NCBI RefSeq assembly: GCF_003818115.1
Contig: NZ_RPOI01000010.1
Span: 1-64,000 of the forward strand
Direction of reading: 5' to 3'
Source: Citrobacter youngae
Lineage (GTDB): Bacteria > Pseudomonadota > Gammaproteobacteria > Enterobacterales > Enterobacteriaceae
DNA: 64,000 bases
Part shown: in pieces, positions 27,186-38,609 of the stretch
Numbering within the stretch: the stretch's first letter is position 1
How the letters are laid out: every line of letters begins with the position of its first letter
The notes under the pieces: model-generated
Database searches by the model: none
What the model was told of the DNA's origin: nothing
What the model saw: the letters and a program-made list of their open reading frames with translations, nothing else
Program-made: the position numbers and the translations under genes

Positions 27186-28295
27186 TTACATCATCAACAG
27201 CAAGCCATATCCCACCAACGCCGCCCATATCAGCATCGGCACCGAATACAGATGAAAACGCCACCAGATGCGTCGGTCATTTGCCATGCGTAAAGCAATC
27301 AGATTCGCCAGCGACCCCGGCAACAGGCCAAACCCTCCGATATTAACTGCCCAGGCCAACAATAGCGTCGGCGGAACATAGTTGAGCAACAAAATCGTGC
27401 TGGGAACGTTACTGATAAACTGCGACAAGCCGATTGCCGTCAACCACAGCCCCGGTGCTGAAAGCGTGCCAATCTGACTGGTTATTCCGTGTAACACCGG
27501 CAACTGCGTCAGCAAATGCACATCAATAAACATCGCCATAAACACTAACAGCAACGTCCAGTCAACGCTGAGGATCACACGGCGAGCCAGTACCATGAAC
27601 CCCGCGGCGACGATCGCCAGGCCCCACAGCTCTTGTTTTAACTCCAGTGCCGTCAGGAAGATGATATACAACGCCAGACAGCTCCACACCAGACGCGGTT
27701 GCCAGTCAGGTGCGGACGTACCGGTGTGATAATGCAATGCTTTATTCGGGAAACTGAACCAGCACAGCACCACCAGCGTCAGCATCATGGCCCCCGCAAG
27801 CGGCGCCATTTGCCAGGTAAACGCGGCAAATGACAAGCCAGAACGCCCCCACATCAGAATGTTTTGCGGGTTACCTATTGGCGTGAGCAACGATCCGGCG
27901 TTAACCGCCAGCGCCTCAAAGATAATCAGGCGATTCACCGGAATAGCGCACAATTTTTTCAGGGTGATGGTCAGCGGGACGACAATAAACAGCGCCACAT
28001 CGTTGGTCAGAAACGTCGACAGCAGCGCCGCCGCCAGCACCATAAATATCGCCAGTTGGCGTTCGGTGTTGAAGCGGCGGGTCATCTTGCGCCCTAACAC
28101 ATCAAAATAGCCGCTGAGCTCCACACCTTTGGTCAGTAACATCAGACCGCTAAGCGTAATAATCGTGTGCCAGTCAATCGCCCCTGGCCATAAGCGGGGC
28201 GCAAATGGCGTGAACAGGCTCAGTACAACCCCGACGATGATTAACAGCTGGAAAAAACGATCGCGCCGCAAGGCGCGTAATAAAGGGAAACTCAT
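27186..28295 (-). CDS. ybiR: Putative anion/metal transporter YbiR (ArsB/NhaD-like, CitMHS-type)
   Basis: This 369-aa inner-membrane protein has about ten hydrophobic segments and belongs to the ion transporter superfamily related to ArsB and NhaD. The paired motif [13 protein letters not shown] and [13 protein letters not shown] marks the two re-entrant halves. Its substrate is not known. It starts inside the last codons of mntR (4-bp overlap), so it is translationally coupled to the manganese regulator. A role in metal balance is an inference from that pairing. Confidence 0.87.
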   Translation of the reverse strand: MSFPLLRALRRDRFFQLLIIVGVVLSLFTPFAPRLWPGAIDWHTIITLSGLMLLTKGVELSGYFDVLGRKMTRRFNTERQLAIFMVLAAALLSTFLTNDVALFIVVPLTITLKKLCAIPVNRLIIFEALAVNAGSLLTPIGNPQNILMWGRSGLSFAAFTWQMAPLAGAMMLTLVVLCWFSFPNKALHYHTGTSAPDWQPRLVWSCLALYIIFLTALELKQELWGLAIVAAGFMVLARRVILSVDWTLLLVFMAMFIDVHLLTQLPVLHGITSQIGTLSAPGLWLTAIGLSQFISNVPSTILLLNYVPPTLLLAWAVNIGGFGLLPGSLANLIALRMANDRRIWWRFHLYSVPMLIWAALVGYGLLLMM

Positions 28296-28765
28296 TCAGA
28301 GCCCGTTCCTTGCTGTTGCGTAAACCGGCTAAAAGCCTCCAGTGTTTCCTTACTGACGTGATGCTCCATTCCTTCCGCATCGCGACGGGCAATTTCCGGG
28401 CTGATACCTAACATCAACAGGAAATTCTCCACAATCTGATGACGCTCCCGACTCTCCTGAGCTAATCGCTCACCTTCTGCGGTTAAAAACACGCCCCGCC
28501 AGGGGATCATTTCAATCAACCCAACGGAGGCAAGGCGCTTAAGCATTTTGGCAACTGTCGGCTGGGAAACCCCAAGCCGCGCGGCCATATCTACCTGGCG
28601 TGCTTCACCCACCTCGATAATGAGATCGGAAATCAGCTCTACGTAGTCATCAATCAGCTCACGGCGATGAGCCTCCCGGACCTGACGAAATCCTTCAACG
28701 TGTTCTTCGACATTCACCAATTGCGTCACTTTTTTTGTTGTTGGCATACCTGCGCGACGACTCAT
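28292..28765 (-). CDS. mntR: Manganese-responsive regulator MntR
   Basis: MntR is a DtxR/MntR-family factor that, with Mn2+ bound, represses mntH and mntS and activates mntP in E. coli. The 157-aa protein has the winged helix near residues 50-85 ([23 protein letters not shown]) and the metal-binding dimer domain with the [11 protein letters not shown] region. It lacks the SH3-like third domain of DtxR. It is divergent from mntS, whose promoter has a MntR-type palindrome, and overlaps ybiR. Confidence 0.95.
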   Translation of the reverse strand: MSRRAGMPTTKKVTQLVNVEEHVEGFRQVREAHRRELIDDYVELISDLIIEVGEARQVDMAARLGVSQPTVAKMLKRLASVGLIEMIPWRGVFLTAEGERLAQESRERHQIVENFLLMLGISPEIARRDAEGMEHHVSKETLEAFSRFTQQQGTGSE

Positions 28766-28874
28766 TCTGCTTCCTCGTTACTGTGACGCGTTAACGGCAT
28801 CTGATTAGAGAACGCTCATTGTAAACCAGAGTTGCGTGGGCACAAAAAATTAACGTTTTAGCAATAGCTATATA

Positions 28875-28892
28875 ATATAGCCTGTGCTATAT
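28875..28892. promoter_or_regulatory. MntR box upstream of mntS
   Basis: ATATAGC-CTGT-GCTATAT is a perfect interrupted palindrome that matches the known MntR half-site (TAGC/GCTA with A/T flanks). It lies 60 bp before the mntS start in the mntR-mntS gap. Repression of mntS by Mn-MntR is known in E. coli. Confidence 0.8.
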
Positions 28893-28951
28893 CTGTATAT
28901 AATAAAGACATCCCTCAAGGACTGATGGGATCGTGAAGTCAGGAGGTTTAT

Positions 28952-29080
28952 ATGAATGAATTTAAGAGGTGTATACGCGTGTTTAGCCACTCTCCCTTTA
29001 AAGTACGGTTGATGCTGATCTCTATGCTGTGTGACATGATTAACGGCAAACCAGAGCAGGATAAATCCTCAGCAAAATAA
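28952..29080 (+). CDS. mntS: Small manganese protein MntS
   Basis: MntS is a 42-aa protein that raises usable intracellular manganese in E. coli, by inhibiting the Mn2+ exporter MntP. The sequence begins MNEFKRCIRVFSHSPFKVRL and ends KPEQDKSSAK, very close to E. coli MntS and of the same length. It has an AGGAGG ribosome site 5 bp upstream of the ATG. A MntR box lies upstream and a hairpin terminator follows the stop. In E. coli this region was first described as the sRNA RybA; the transcript here should carry the small gene. Confidence 0.93.
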   Translation: MNEFKRCIRVFSHSPFKVRLMLISMLCDMINGKPEQDKSSAK

Positions 29081-29081
29081 T

Positions 29082-29112
29082 GCGGCGTCGCGGTACGCCG
29101 CTTCATTTCTTT
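29082..29112 (+). terminator. Terminator of mntS
   Basis: GCGGCGT and ACGCCGC arms enclose a 6-nt loop and are followed by TTCATTTCTTT, 1 bp after the mntS stop codon. The T-tract is interrupted, so strength is uncertain. Confidence 0.65.
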
Positions 29113-29355
29113 GCCGTAACCTGATTACGGTGATAGGTTTCGTCCGAATAACCCTTCTTTTTGTCTGTTTTGCAGTTGCCCTCTCAAAACAATTTCTTTG
29201 TAGTAGTTGACCTTCTCTTGCACACACTCTATCTTTTCGCAGCCCTGCATATATTGCGGCTCGCGGATGCGGACCCATTCCCTCTTCTCGCTCTCTCAGG
29301 CAGGCATGACCCTTTGCGCCAGGGGTAGCACATGGCGTTTTTGCAACAGTGGCAT

Positions 29356-30942
29356 ATGAATTTAACCCTCAAAGATTCAATCATTGCTCGCAGCCGGGCG
29401 ATTAGTCCGTGGACTGGCTTTTACTTTTTACAGTCTTTGCTGATCAACCTCGCGCTGGGCTACCCACTAAGCCTTCTTTATAGCGTTGCCTTTACCTGTG
29501 TATTGATGCTGTTGTGGCGTACTGCGCCGCGCGCGCAAAAAGCACTGATTGGCGTCTGTTCGTTGATTGCGGCAATGTATTTTCCGTTTGGCCAGGCTTA
29601 CGGCTCGCCAAACTTTAATACGTTGTTAGCGCTGCACTCGACCAACATGGAAGAGTCGACCGAAATCCTGACCATCTTCCCCTGGTACAACTACCTGGTT
29701 GGCGTGTTTATTTTTGCGCTCGGCGTTATCGCCGTACGGCGTAAAAAAGACGAGCAGAAACGTCGCTGGAACAAGTACGACAGCCTGTGCTTGCTGTTCA
29801 GCATCGTTGCATTCTTTGTTACTCCGGTACAAAACCTGGCATGGGGCGGCGTTTTCAAGTTAAAAGATACCGGTTACCCGGTTTTCCGCTTTGCCAAGGA
29901 CGTTATCGTCAATAACAACGAAGTGCTTGATGAGCAAGAGCGTATGGCGAAGCTGTCGAGCGTCAAAGACAGCTGGACAGTCACCGCCGTGAAGCCGAAG
30001 TATCACACCTATGTTGTGGTGATCGGTGAAAGCGCCCGTCGTGATGCGTTAGGCGCGTTTGGCGGTCACTGGGATAACACGCCGTTTTCCAGCACCGTTA
30101 ATGGCTACATTTTTGCTGATTACATTGCCGCCAGTGGTTCTACGCAAAAATCGCTCGGCTTAACGCTAAATCGGGTCGTCGATAATAAGCCTCAGTTCCA
30201 GGATAACTTTGTCACGCTGGCCAACCGCGCTGGGTTCCAGACGTGGTGGTTTTCCAATCAGGGGCAGATCGGTGAATACGATACGGCAATCGCCAGCATT
30301 GCGAAGCGAGCAGATGAAGTTCAGTTCCTGAAAAACGGTGATTTCGAAGCGGACAAAAACACCCGTGACGAAGCGCTGTTGAAAATGACCGCCCAGGTGC
30401 TGGCCACCGAACGCACCCAGCCGCAACTGATTGTGCTGCATTTAATGGGTTCTCACCCGCAGGCCTGCGACCGTACACAAGGAAAATATGAGACTTTCGT
30501 CCAGTCCAAGGAGACCTCCTGTTACCTGTACACCATGACGCAGACGGATGACCTGCTGCGCCAGCTTTACGAGCAGTTGCGTAACAGCGGCAGTAGCTTC
30601 TCGATGGTCTATTTCTCCGATCATGGCCTCGCCTTTAAAGAGCGCGGAAAAGAGGTGCAGTACCTGGCGCATGATGACCAGTTCCAACAGAACTTCCAGG
30701 TGCCCTTTATGGTACTGTCCAGCGATGATAAAGCGCATCGGGTGATTAAGGCCCGTCGATCCGCCAATGATTTCCTGAGTTTTTTCTCACAGTGGACGGG
30801 GATCAGCGCGAAGGAAATTATCAACAGCTACCGCTTTATCTCTGAGAAAAAAGCCGGGCCAGTGTATATCACCAACTTTAAATTGCAGAAGGTGGACTAC
30901 AACCATTTGGGCACTGATATCTTCGAGACCAAATCTCGTTAA
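29356..30942 (+). CDS. opgE: Phosphoethanolamine transferase OpgE (YbiP)
   Basis: OpgE (YbiP) is an inner-membrane enzyme that adds phosphoethanolamine to osmoregulated periplasmic glucans. The 528-aa protein has five N-terminal membrane helices (to about residue 155) and a periplasmic sulfatase/alkaline-phosphatase domain with GESARRDALGAFG, the SGSTQKSLG segment that should hold the nucleophilic threonine, LHLMGSHPQACD and the zinc-binding YFSDHGLA motif. I chose the ATG at 29356 (MNLTLKDS), which matches the family; an upstream start at 29332 has no support. It is followed by a terminator shared with convergent ompX. The 275-bp gap before it holds only the mntS terminator and presumably the promoter. 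Confidence 0.88.
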   Translation: MNLTLKDSIIARSRAISPWTGFYFLQSLLINLALGYPLSLLYSVAFTCVLMLLWRTAPRAQKALIGVCSLIAAMYFPFGQAYGSPNFNTLLALHSTNMEESTEILTIFPWYNYLVGVFIFALGVIAVRRKKDEQKRRWNKYDSLCLLFSIVAFFVTPVQNLAWGGVFKLKDTGYPVFRFAKDVIVNNNEVLDEQERMAKLSSVKDSWTVTAVKPKYHTYVVVIGESARRDALGAFGGHWDNTPFSSTVNGYIFADYIAASGSTQKSLGLTLNRVVDNKPQFQDNFVTLANRAGFQTWWFSNQGQIGEYDTAIASIAKRADEVQFLKNGDFEADKNTRDEALLKMTAQVLATERTQPQLIVLHLMGSHPQACDRTQGKYETFVQSKETSCYLYTMTQTDDLLRQLYEQLRNSGSSFSMVYFSDHGLAFKERGKEVQYLAHDDQFQQNFQVPFMVLSSDDKAHRVIKARRSANDFLSFFSQWTGISAKEIINSYRFISEKKAGPVYITNFKLQKVDYNHLGTDIFETKSR

Positions 30943-30960
30943 CAGCTCATAATTGCAGGC

Positions 30961-30993
30961 AAAAAAAATCCGCCCCTGGAGGCGGATTTTTTA
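30961..30993. terminator. Bidirectional terminator between opgE and ompX
   Basis: AATCCGCC and GGCGGATT arms enclose CCTGGA. The stem is flanked by eight A residues on the left and six T residues on the right, so it works as an intrinsic terminator in both directions for the two convergent genes. Confidence 0.92.
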
Positions 30994-31007
30994 TATCACC
31001 GAAGTGA

Positions 31008-31523
31008 TTAGAAGCGGTAACCAACACCCGCGATCCAGGTACCTACGTCAACGCTACGAATACGGCTCTGCTCGTAAGAGAAGTCCAGAGCAACGTTTTC
31101 GATCGGGTTGAACTGCACACCGGCACCGTAAGAGAAACCGTAGTCGCTGGTGTCGTGTTTGTCAGCAGGCGTTGCTGCATCCTGGAATTTACCGTAGCCA
31201 ACACCTACAACACCGTAGACGCTTGCCCAGTCATTCAGACGGTAAGCCGGACCTGCAGTGATGCCGTAGTATTGGGTTTTGTTGTAATCGCCAAACGAGT
31301 CGGTACGATCTTTTTCAGTGTAAGTGAAGGAACCGATCACGCCCAGCGGGCTGTTGTCCTGCTCGTAACGATACTTCAGGTTGAAACCGTTCATTTTGTT
31401 CGCTGCGCCCTGAGCATCGCTCTGAGCGTAACCACCAGTAACGGTAGAAGTAGCAGCTACAGCGGTACCTGCGGAGAAAGCCAGAACAGCGGCCAGTGCT
31501 GAAAGACATGCAATTTTTTTCAT
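31008..31523 (-). CDS. ompX: Outer membrane protein OmpX
   Basis: OmpX is an eight-stranded outer-membrane beta barrel of the Ail/Lom family, linked to adhesion and serum resistance in relatives. The 171-aa precursor has a 23-residue signal peptide ending in GTAVA, alternating barrel strands and the C-terminal GVGYRF with terminal phenylalanine recognised by BamA. The ATG at 31523 (MKKIACLSA) was chosen; the reading from 31529 adds only two residues. The upstream region is long. Confidence 0.96.
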   Translation of the reverse strand: MKKIACLSALAAVLAFSAGTAVAATSTVTGGYAQSDAQGAANKMNGFNLKYRYEQDNSPLGVIGSFTYTEKDRTDSFGDYNKTQYYGITAGPAYRLNDWASVYGVVGVGYGKFQDAATPADKHDTSDYGFSYGAGVQFNPIENVALDFSYEQSRIRSVDVGTWIAGVGYRF

Positions 31524-31934
31524 AACCACCTCAAATGTGCTTCAAGTAAATCTTAAGTTTTAAATATACCAAAAACTGATGGGAAACTCTTTGCGATTCG
31601 CGATGTCTAACGAGGCTTTTCATGTAACAGAACATTTCATAAACCCGCTATCTCTTTCAATTAACATCACTTTTCTAATGATTTATGCCATTATTGCGCG
31701 CACAACACGGCACATTCATCCAGATAATTCCTAATCACGCAGATTATTAATCCATCGTTTTCATGCCATTGTACGGATCTCAGTAATTTTTTTTTCAACG
31801 AATACTCAACCAGCCGAGCGTATTTCCATTACACTCGCTGTTTTACTTTTCTATACACAAACTCACGCGCATCGCAGCAAATCTGCGGCGTCCCGCGGGG
31901 CAAGGTGTGTAACCATCATTTGACAGGAGAAAGG
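31524..31934. other. ompX-rhtA intergenic region
   Basis: This 411-bp AT-rich gap separates divergent ompX and rhtA and must hold both promoters and a long leader for at least one of them. A run of nine T residues at 31787-31795 is the most striking feature, but no strong hairpin precedes it on the forward strand. Near rhtA there is a GC-rich palindrome-like stretch (GCGGCGTCCCGCGGGG, about 31886-31902). I see no protein-coding ORF with family resemblance. Confidence 0.5.
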
Positions 31935-32822
31935 ATGCCGGGGTCGTCACGTAAAGCGCCAGTCTGGTTGCCTATTTTGGTTTTGCTGATAGCTATGTCC
32001 TCGATTCAAAGCGGCGCATCGCTGGCGAAATCGCTGTTCCCTCTCGTCGGTGCGCCAGGCGTTACCGCCCTGCGCCTCGCACTGGGAACGCTCATCCTTA
32101 TCGCCTTCTTTAAACCCTGGCGTTTACGTTTTGCCAAAGAGCAACGTCTTCCCCTGCTGTTTTATGGTTTGTCTCTGGGTGGGATGAACTATCTCTTTTA
32201 CCTGTCAATTCAGACTGTACCGCTGGGTATTGCCGTAGCGCTGGAATTTACCGGCCCGCTCGCGGTGGCATTATTTTCCTCCCGCCGCCCGGTGGATTTT
32301 ATCTGGGTTGCGCTGGCCGTGCTCGGACTGTGGTTCCTGCTACCGTTAGGTCAGGATGTTTCTCACGTTGATTTAACCGGTGCCGCGCTGGCATTAGGTG
32401 CTGGCGCCTGTTGGGCTATCTATATTCTTACCGGGCAACGCGCAGGCGAAGAGCATGGCCCGGCAACGGTCGCAGTTGGCTCATTAATCGCAGCGCTGGT
32501 TTTCGTGCCGATTGGCGTCATTCAGGCAGGCGATGCGCTGTGGCACTGGTCTATTCTCCCGTTGGGCTTAGCGGTAGCGGTCCTCTCTACTGCGCTCCCC
32601 TATTCGCTGGAAATGATCGCATTAACGCGACTGCCTACACGTACCTTTGGGACACTGATGAGCATGGAGCCTGCACTGGCTGCAGTGTCTGGAATGATTT
32701 TCCTCGGGGAAACGCTGACGTTTATCCAGACGCTGGCTCTGGGAGCGATTATTGCTGCGTCCATGGGCTCTACGCTCACCATCCGTAAGGACCCGCAAAT
32801 TAAGCAAATTGACGTGAATTAA
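31935..32822 (+). CDS. rhtA: Threonine/homoserine exporter RhtA
   Basis: RhtA is a DMT-superfamily inner-membrane exporter of threonine, homoserine and other amino acids. The 295-aa protein has ten predicted helices in two EamA repeats, with typical GVTALRLALG, VPLGIAVALEFTGPL and MSMEPALAAVSG segments. I chose the ATG at 31935 (MPGSSRKAP), with AGGAGAAAGG directly upstream, over a GTG-type start at 31905. A 12-bp perfect hairpin lies just after the stop. Confidence 0.95.
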   Translation: MPGSSRKAPVWLPILVLLIAMSSIQSGASLAKSLFPLVGAPGVTALRLALGTLILIAFFKPWRLRFAKEQRLPLLFYGLSLGGMNYLFYLSIQTVPLGIAVALEFTGPLAVALFSSRRPVDFIWVALAVLGLWFLLPLGQDVSHVDLTGAALALGAGACWAIYILTGQRAGEEHGPATVAVGSLIAALVFVPIGVIQAGDALWHWSILPLGLAVAVLSTALPYSLEMIALTRLPTRTFGTLMSMEPALAAVSGMIFLGETLTFIQTLALGAIIAASMGSTLTIRKDPQIKQIDVN

Positions 32823-32829
32823 CCTGCCA

Positions 32830-32864
32830 ATATTCTGCATGGTTTGCATAATCATGCAGAATAT
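32830..32864. terminator. Long perfect hairpin after rhtA
   Basis: ATATTCTGCATG and CATGCAGAATAT are exact 12-bp arms around an 11-nt loop, starting 8 bp after the rhtA stop. It lacks a proper T-run (CTTGTT follows), so termination would be weak; mRNA protection is the other likely role. Confidence 0.6.
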
Positions 32865-33629
<765 letters not shown>

Positions 33630-33655
33630 CAGACATATAAGAAATACCTATTATT

Positions 33656-33680
33656 ACCCTCGCATTTGCGGGGGTTTTGC
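33656..33680 (+). terminator. Terminator of dps
   Basis: CCCTCGC and GCGGGGG arms enclose ATTT and are followed by TTTTG, about 27 bp after the dps stop. The stem contains one G-T pair. Confidence 0.7.
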
Positions 33681-33822
33681 ACTTCTATGGTGCACAACAT
33701 TGATCATTCGTCACTCCAAAGTAAATTATTTGTAATAATCACCTCACACAATCGTTAACGAAAGATTGTTTTATCAACAATTTTTACGCTAAATAGTCAT
33801 ACCGTTTGCACCGCGTCCGTCA

Positions 33823-33838
33823 TGCACCAAATGAGTGC
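33823..33838. promoter_or_regulatory. NtrC-like enhancer site for glnHPQ
   Basis: TGCACC-AAATGA-GTGC resembles the NtrC (GlnG) consensus TGCACY-N5-GGTGCA. It lies about 100 bp upstream of the sigma-54 promoter, the usual enhancer distance. NtrC activation of glnH is established in E. coli. Confidence 0.6.
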
Positions 33839-33907
33839 CCTGAAACGGTGCAAACAGCCCGCTTTGCCCTACTTATTGTGCAACAAAATGAGACGCCCTC
33901 TTGTTAA

Positions 33908-34741
<834 letters not shown>

Positions 34742-34752
34742 TAATCTACAGC

Positions 34753-34830
34753 ACAGGCCCGGTAGCGTGATGCTTGCCGGGTCTACGCCAGCATTTTTGA
34801 GACCTGTAGGCCGGATAAGTACATCCGGTA
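34753..34830. repeat. REP elements between glnH and glnP
   Basis: GGCCCGGTAGCGTGATGC with TTGCCGGGTCTACG, then GTAGGCCGGATAAGTACATCCGG, form two palindromes inside the operon. REP elements here can protect the upstream glnH mRNA, which would give more binding protein than membrane subunits. Confidence 0.8.
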
Positions 34831-34874
34831 AAACGGGCAATTGACTCTTTTCACCACGGTAACAGGAACGACAT

Positions 34875-35534
34875 ATGCAGTTTGACTGGAGTGCCATCTG
34901 GCCCGCCATCCCGCTTTTGATAGAAGGCGCCAAAATGACCCTGTGGATTTCAATCCTCGGTCTGGCTGGCGGTCTGATTATCGGGCTTGCAGCAGGTTTT
35001 GCGCGTACTTTCGGCGGTTGGATAGCCAACCACGTAGCGCTGGTGTTTATCGAAGTCATCCGCGGTACGCCAATCGTTGTACAGGTGATGTTTATCTACT
35101 TCGCCCTGCCAATGGCGTTTAACGATTTGCGTATTGACCCCTTCAGCGCCGCTGTTGTCACCATCATGATTAACTCCGGTGCCTATATCGCGGAAATCAC
35201 GCGTGGCGCGGTACTCTCAATCCACAAAGGATTCAGCGAGGCTGGCCTGGCGCTTGGACTTTCACGCACGGAGACTATCCGTCACGTAATTTTACCTCTC
35301 GCGCTGCGTCGTATGCTGCCACCGCTGGGCAACCAGTGGATCATCAGCATCAAAGATACCTCGCTGTTTATCGTCATTGGCGTCGCTGAACTGACGCGTC
35401 AGGGTCAGGAAATCATTGCTGGTAACTTCCGCGCCCTGGAAATTTGGAGCGCCGTTGCAGTGTTCTATCTGATCATTACGCTGGTGCTGAGCTTCATTCT
35501 GCGTCGTCTGGAAAGAAGGATGAAAATCCTGTGA
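34875..35534 (+). CDS. glnP: Glutamine ABC transporter permease GlnP
   Basis: GlnP is the inner-membrane subunit of the glutamine importer and works as a homodimer. The 219-aa protein has about five membrane helices and the HisMQ-type EAA loop ([20 protein letters not shown]). The length equals E. coli. It overlaps glnQ by 4 bp (GTGA), so the two are co-translated. Confidence 0.96.
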   Translation: MQFDWSAIWPAIPLLIEGAKMTLWISILGLAGGLIIGLAAGFARTFGGWIANHVALVFIEVIRGTPIVVQVMFIYFALPMAFNDLRIDPFSAAVVTIMINSGAYIAEITRGAVLSIHKGFSEAGLALGLSRTETIRHVILPLALRRMLPPLGNQWIISIKDTSLFIVIGVAELTRQGQEIIAGNFRALEIWSAVAVFYLIITLVLSFILRRLERRMKIL

Positions 35535-36253
35535 TTGAATTTAAAAACGTTTCTAAGCACTTTGGTCCAACCCAGGTGCTACACAACATCGATCTGAATA
35601 TTAAACAAGGTGAAGTCGTGGTGATTATCGGGCCATCTGGCTCCGGTAAATCTACCCTGCTGCGCTGCATTAACAAGCTGGAAGAAATTACCTCCGGTGA
35701 CCTGATTGTTGACGGCCTGAAAGTGAACGATCCGAAGGTAGACGAGCGGTTAATCCGCCAGGAAGCCGGGATGGTGTTTCAGCAGTTCTACCTGTTCCCG
35801 CATCTGACGGCGCTGGAAAACGTCATGTTTGGGCCGCAGCGCGTACGCGGGGCAAATAAAGAACAGGCCGAGAAACTGGCGAAAGAACTGCTGGCGAAAG
35901 TGGGTCTGGCCGAACGTGCGCATCACTACCCTTCTGAGCTGTCCGGCGGTCAACAACAGCGTGTGGCTATCGCCCGTGCGCTGGCGGTGAAGCCGAAAAT
36001 GATGCTGTTTGATGAGCCAACCTCAGCGCTGGATCCGGAACTGCGCCACGAAGTTCTGAAAGTTATGCAGGATCTGGCGGAAGAAGGAATGACCATGGTG
36101 ATTGTGACCCACGAAATCGGTTTTGCCGAAAAAGTGGCTTCACGCCTGATTTTCATCGATAAGGGACGTATTGCCGAGGACGGCAATCCGCAGGCCCTGA
36201 TTGAAAATCCGCCCAGCCAACGCTTACAGGAATTCTTGCAGCACGTTTCCTGA
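35531..36253 (+). CDS. glnQ: Glutamine ABC transporter ATPase GlnQ
   Basis: GlnQ hydrolyses ATP to drive glutamine import. The 240-aa protein has Walker A GPSGSGKS, the Q-loop [11 protein letters not shown], signature LSGGQQQRV, Walker B MMLFDEP and the H-loop TH. The start is a GTG at 35531 (giving [11 protein letters not shown]) overlapping the glnP stop; the longer frame from 35444 is inside glnP. A strong terminator follows. Confidence 0.96.
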   Translation: MIEFKNVSKHFGPTQVLHNIDLNIKQGEVVVIIGPSGSGKSTLLRCINKLEEITSGDLIVDGLKVNDPKVDERLIRQEAGMVFQQFYLFPHLTALENVMFGPQRVRGANKEQAEKLAKELLAKVGLAERAHHYPSELSGGQQQRVAIARALAVKPKMMLFDEPTSALDPELRHEVLKVMQDLAEEGMTMVIVTHEIGFAEKVASRLIFIDKGRIAEDGNPQALIENPPSQRLQEFLQHVS

Positions 36254-36261
36254 TAGCCCTG

Positions 36262-36288
36262 CCTCCCTTCGCCCGAAGGGAGGTTTTT
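36262..36288 (+). terminator. Terminator of glnHPQ
   Basis: CCTCCCTTCG and CGAAGGGAGG arms around a 2-nt loop are followed by five T residues, 9 bp after the glnQ stop. A strong intrinsic terminator. Confidence 0.93.
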
Positions 36289-36371
36289 CACCAGAATCCT
36301 CTCATTTCAATTCTCTCCCGCCCTGACATCTATACTTATCCTTTTGAATTTATTTTCTCATAGGAGGAGTG

Positions 36372-38609
36372 ATGCGCAGGATCCTGTTCATCATTGTTTG
36401 TCTGTTGAGTCTTCCGACCCAGGCGGTGACGATCCCTGGCGTCACCACGCCAACGTCAACCAACGCGCAAACCACACTGGCGAAAGAGCCGGATATTGAA
36501 CAGAAAAAGGCGGCTTACGGCGCCCTGGCCGATGTGCTGGAAAATGACGCCTCGCGTCAGGAGCTGATCGGCCAGTTACGCAAAGTGGCCACTGCCCCTC
36601 CTGCCGAGCCGGTGCCGACCATTGTCCCGCCCACGTTAACGGAAGAAAAAACGGTACTGGAAAACGTCACGGATGTCACCCGCCACTACGGTGAAGCCCT
36701 CTCCAGCCGCTTTGCCCAGCTTTATCGCAATATTACCGATGCCCCGCATAAGATCTTTAACCCGCAAACATTCACCAATGCCCTGACGCATTTTTTAATG
36801 CTGGCGGTGTCAGTGTTCGGTTTTTTCTGGCTGGTTCGCCTGTGCGCGCTGCCGCTGTATCGCAAAATGGGACAATGGGCACGACGCAAAAACCGTGAGC
36901 GCAGCAACTGGCTCCAGCTTCCGGCGATGATCGTTGGCGCATTCGTTATCGATTTGCTTCTACTGGCGCTCACCTTGTTTGTCGGGCAGATACTGAGCGA
37001 CAAAATGAACGCCGGCAGTCGCACCATCGCCTTTCAGCAAAGTTTGTTTCTTAATGCTTTCGCGCTGATTGAGTTCTTCAAGGCCATTTTGCGCCTGATA
37101 TTTTGCCCGGCGGTGACCGAGCTGCGCCCGTTTAACATTCAGGATGCAGGCGCACGCTACTGGAATCGCCGTTTGAGTTCATTGAGCAGCCTGATTGGCT
37201 ACGGGCTTATCGTTGCCGTACCCATTATTTCGAATCAGGTTAATGTGCAGGTCGGCGCGATGGCAAATGTCATCATCATGCTGTGCATCACGCTGTGGGC
37301 GCTGTACCTGATTTTCAGAAACAAGAATGAGATTACCCAGCACTTACAGAATCTTGCCGCACGCTCTTTAGCTTTCTTTAGCCTGTTTATCCGTGCTTTT
37401 GCGCTGGTATGGCATTGGCTGGCCAGCGCCTACTTCATTGTGCTGTTTTTCTTCTCGCTGTTTGATCCAGGCAACAGCCTGAAATTCATGATGGGCGCCA
37501 CGCTGCGCAGCCTGGTGATCATCGGGATCGCCGCCTTTGTATCCGGCATGTTATCCCGCTGGATTGCCAAAACCATTACCCTGTCGCCGCACACGCAGCG
37601 CAGCTATCCAGAATTACAAAAGCGGCTAAATGGCTGGCTGTCAACGGCGTTAAGCGTGGCCAGGATCCTGACAGTGTGCGTCGCGGTCATGCTGCTACTC
37701 AACGCCTGGGGACTGTTCGACTTCTGGAACTGGCTGCATTACGGCGCCGGCGAAAAAACGGTGGATATCCTGATCCGTATCGCGCTGATTTTATTCTTCT
37801 CCGCCATCGGCTGGACGATCCTCGCCAGCCTGATTGAAAATCGTCTGGCTTCCGATATTCATGGTCGCCCGTTACCCAGCGCGCGTACTCGCACCCTGCT
37901 GACGCTGTTTCGCAACGCACTGGCGGTGATCATCAGCACGATCACTATCATGATTGTGCTGTCCGAAATTGGCGTCAATATCGCCCCTTTACTGGCTGGT
38001 GCCGGGGCGCTGGGGCTGGCTATCTCTTTCGGCTCACAAACGTTGGTAAAAGATATTATTACCGGGATCTTTATTCAGTTCGAGAATGGCATGAACACCG
38101 GCGATCTGGTGACCATCGGTCCACTCACCGGTACGGTAGAACGGATGTCCATCCGCTCAGTGGGCGTGCGTCAGGACACCGGGGCGTACCATATCATCCC
38201 GTGGTCATCGATAACGACCTTCGCCAATTTTGTGCGTGGCATTGGATCGGTCGTCGCCAATTACGATGTAGACCGCCATGAGGATGCGGATAAAGCGAAT
38301 CAGGCATTGAAAGACGCGGTTGCTGCGGTGATGGAAAAAGAAGATATCCGCGGGCTTATCATTGGCGAGCCGTCGTTTGCCGGGATTGTGGGGTTAACCA
38401 ATACGGCCTTCACGCTGCGGGTTTCGTTTACCACCCTGCCGCTGAAGCAGTGGACGGTACGTTTTGCGCTCGACAGCCAGGTAAAGAAACACTTCGATCT
38501 GGCCAACGTGCGCGCTCCGGTACAGACCTATCAGGTCTTGCCTGCACCGGTGCATGGCCCAACCCCTGCGGCAAGCGAACCGCTGCCGCCAGCCGAGCCC
38601 ACGCTTTAG
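36372..38609 (+). CDS. ybiO: Moderate-conductance mechanosensitive channel YbiO
   Basis: YbiO is a large MscS-family channel that releases solutes on hypo-osmotic shock. The 745-aa protein has a signal peptide ending in TQA, a periplasmic helical region to about residue 140, many membrane helices, and then the MscS core with [26 protein letters not shown] as the pore helix, followed by the cytosolic beta domain. I chose the ATG at 36372, 4 bp after AGGAGG; a GTG one codon earlier (36369) would be too close to it. Its stop overlaps the stop of convergent rlmF by 4 bp. Confidence 0.94.
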   Translation: MRRILFIIVCLLSLPTQAVTIPGVTTPTSTNAQTTLAKEPDIEQKKAAYGALADVLENDASRQELIGQLRKVATAPPAEPVPTIVPPTLTEEKTVLENVTDVTRHYGEALSSRFAQLYRNITDAPHKIFNPQTFTNALTHFLMLAVSVFGFFWLVRLCALPLYRKMGQWARRKNRERSNWLQLPAMIVGAFVIDLLLLALTLFVGQILSDKMNAGSRTIAFQQSLFLNAFALIEFFKAILRLIFCPAVTELRPFNIQDAGARYWNRRLSSLSSLIGYGLIVAVPIISNQVNVQVGAMANVIIMLCITLWALYLIFRNKNEITQHLQNLAARSLAFFSLFIRAFALVWHWLASAYFIVLFFFSLFDPGNSLKFMMGATLRSLVIIGIAAFVSGMLSRWIAKTITLSPHTQRSYPELQKRLNGWLSTALSVARILTVCVAVMLLLNAWGLFDFWNWLHYGAGEKTVDILIRIALILFFSAIGWTILASLIENRLASDIHGRPLPSARTRTLLTLFRNALAVIISTITIMIVLSEIGVNIAPLLAGAGALGLAISFGSQTLVKDIITGIFIQFENGMNTGDLVTIGPLTGTVERMSIRSVGVRQDTGAYHIIPWSSITTFANFVRGIGSVVANYDVDRHEDADKANQALKDAVAAVMEKEDIRGLIIGEPSFAGIVGLTNTAFTLRVSFTTLPLKQWTVRFALDSQVKKHFDLANVRAPVQTYQVLPAPVHGPTPAASEPLPPAEPTL

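Noticed and set aside
31741-31800. T9 run between ompX and rhtA as the terminator of a small RNA
   Set aside because: No stable stem precedes the run on the forward strand and no promoter could be placed, so an RNA gene is not supported.
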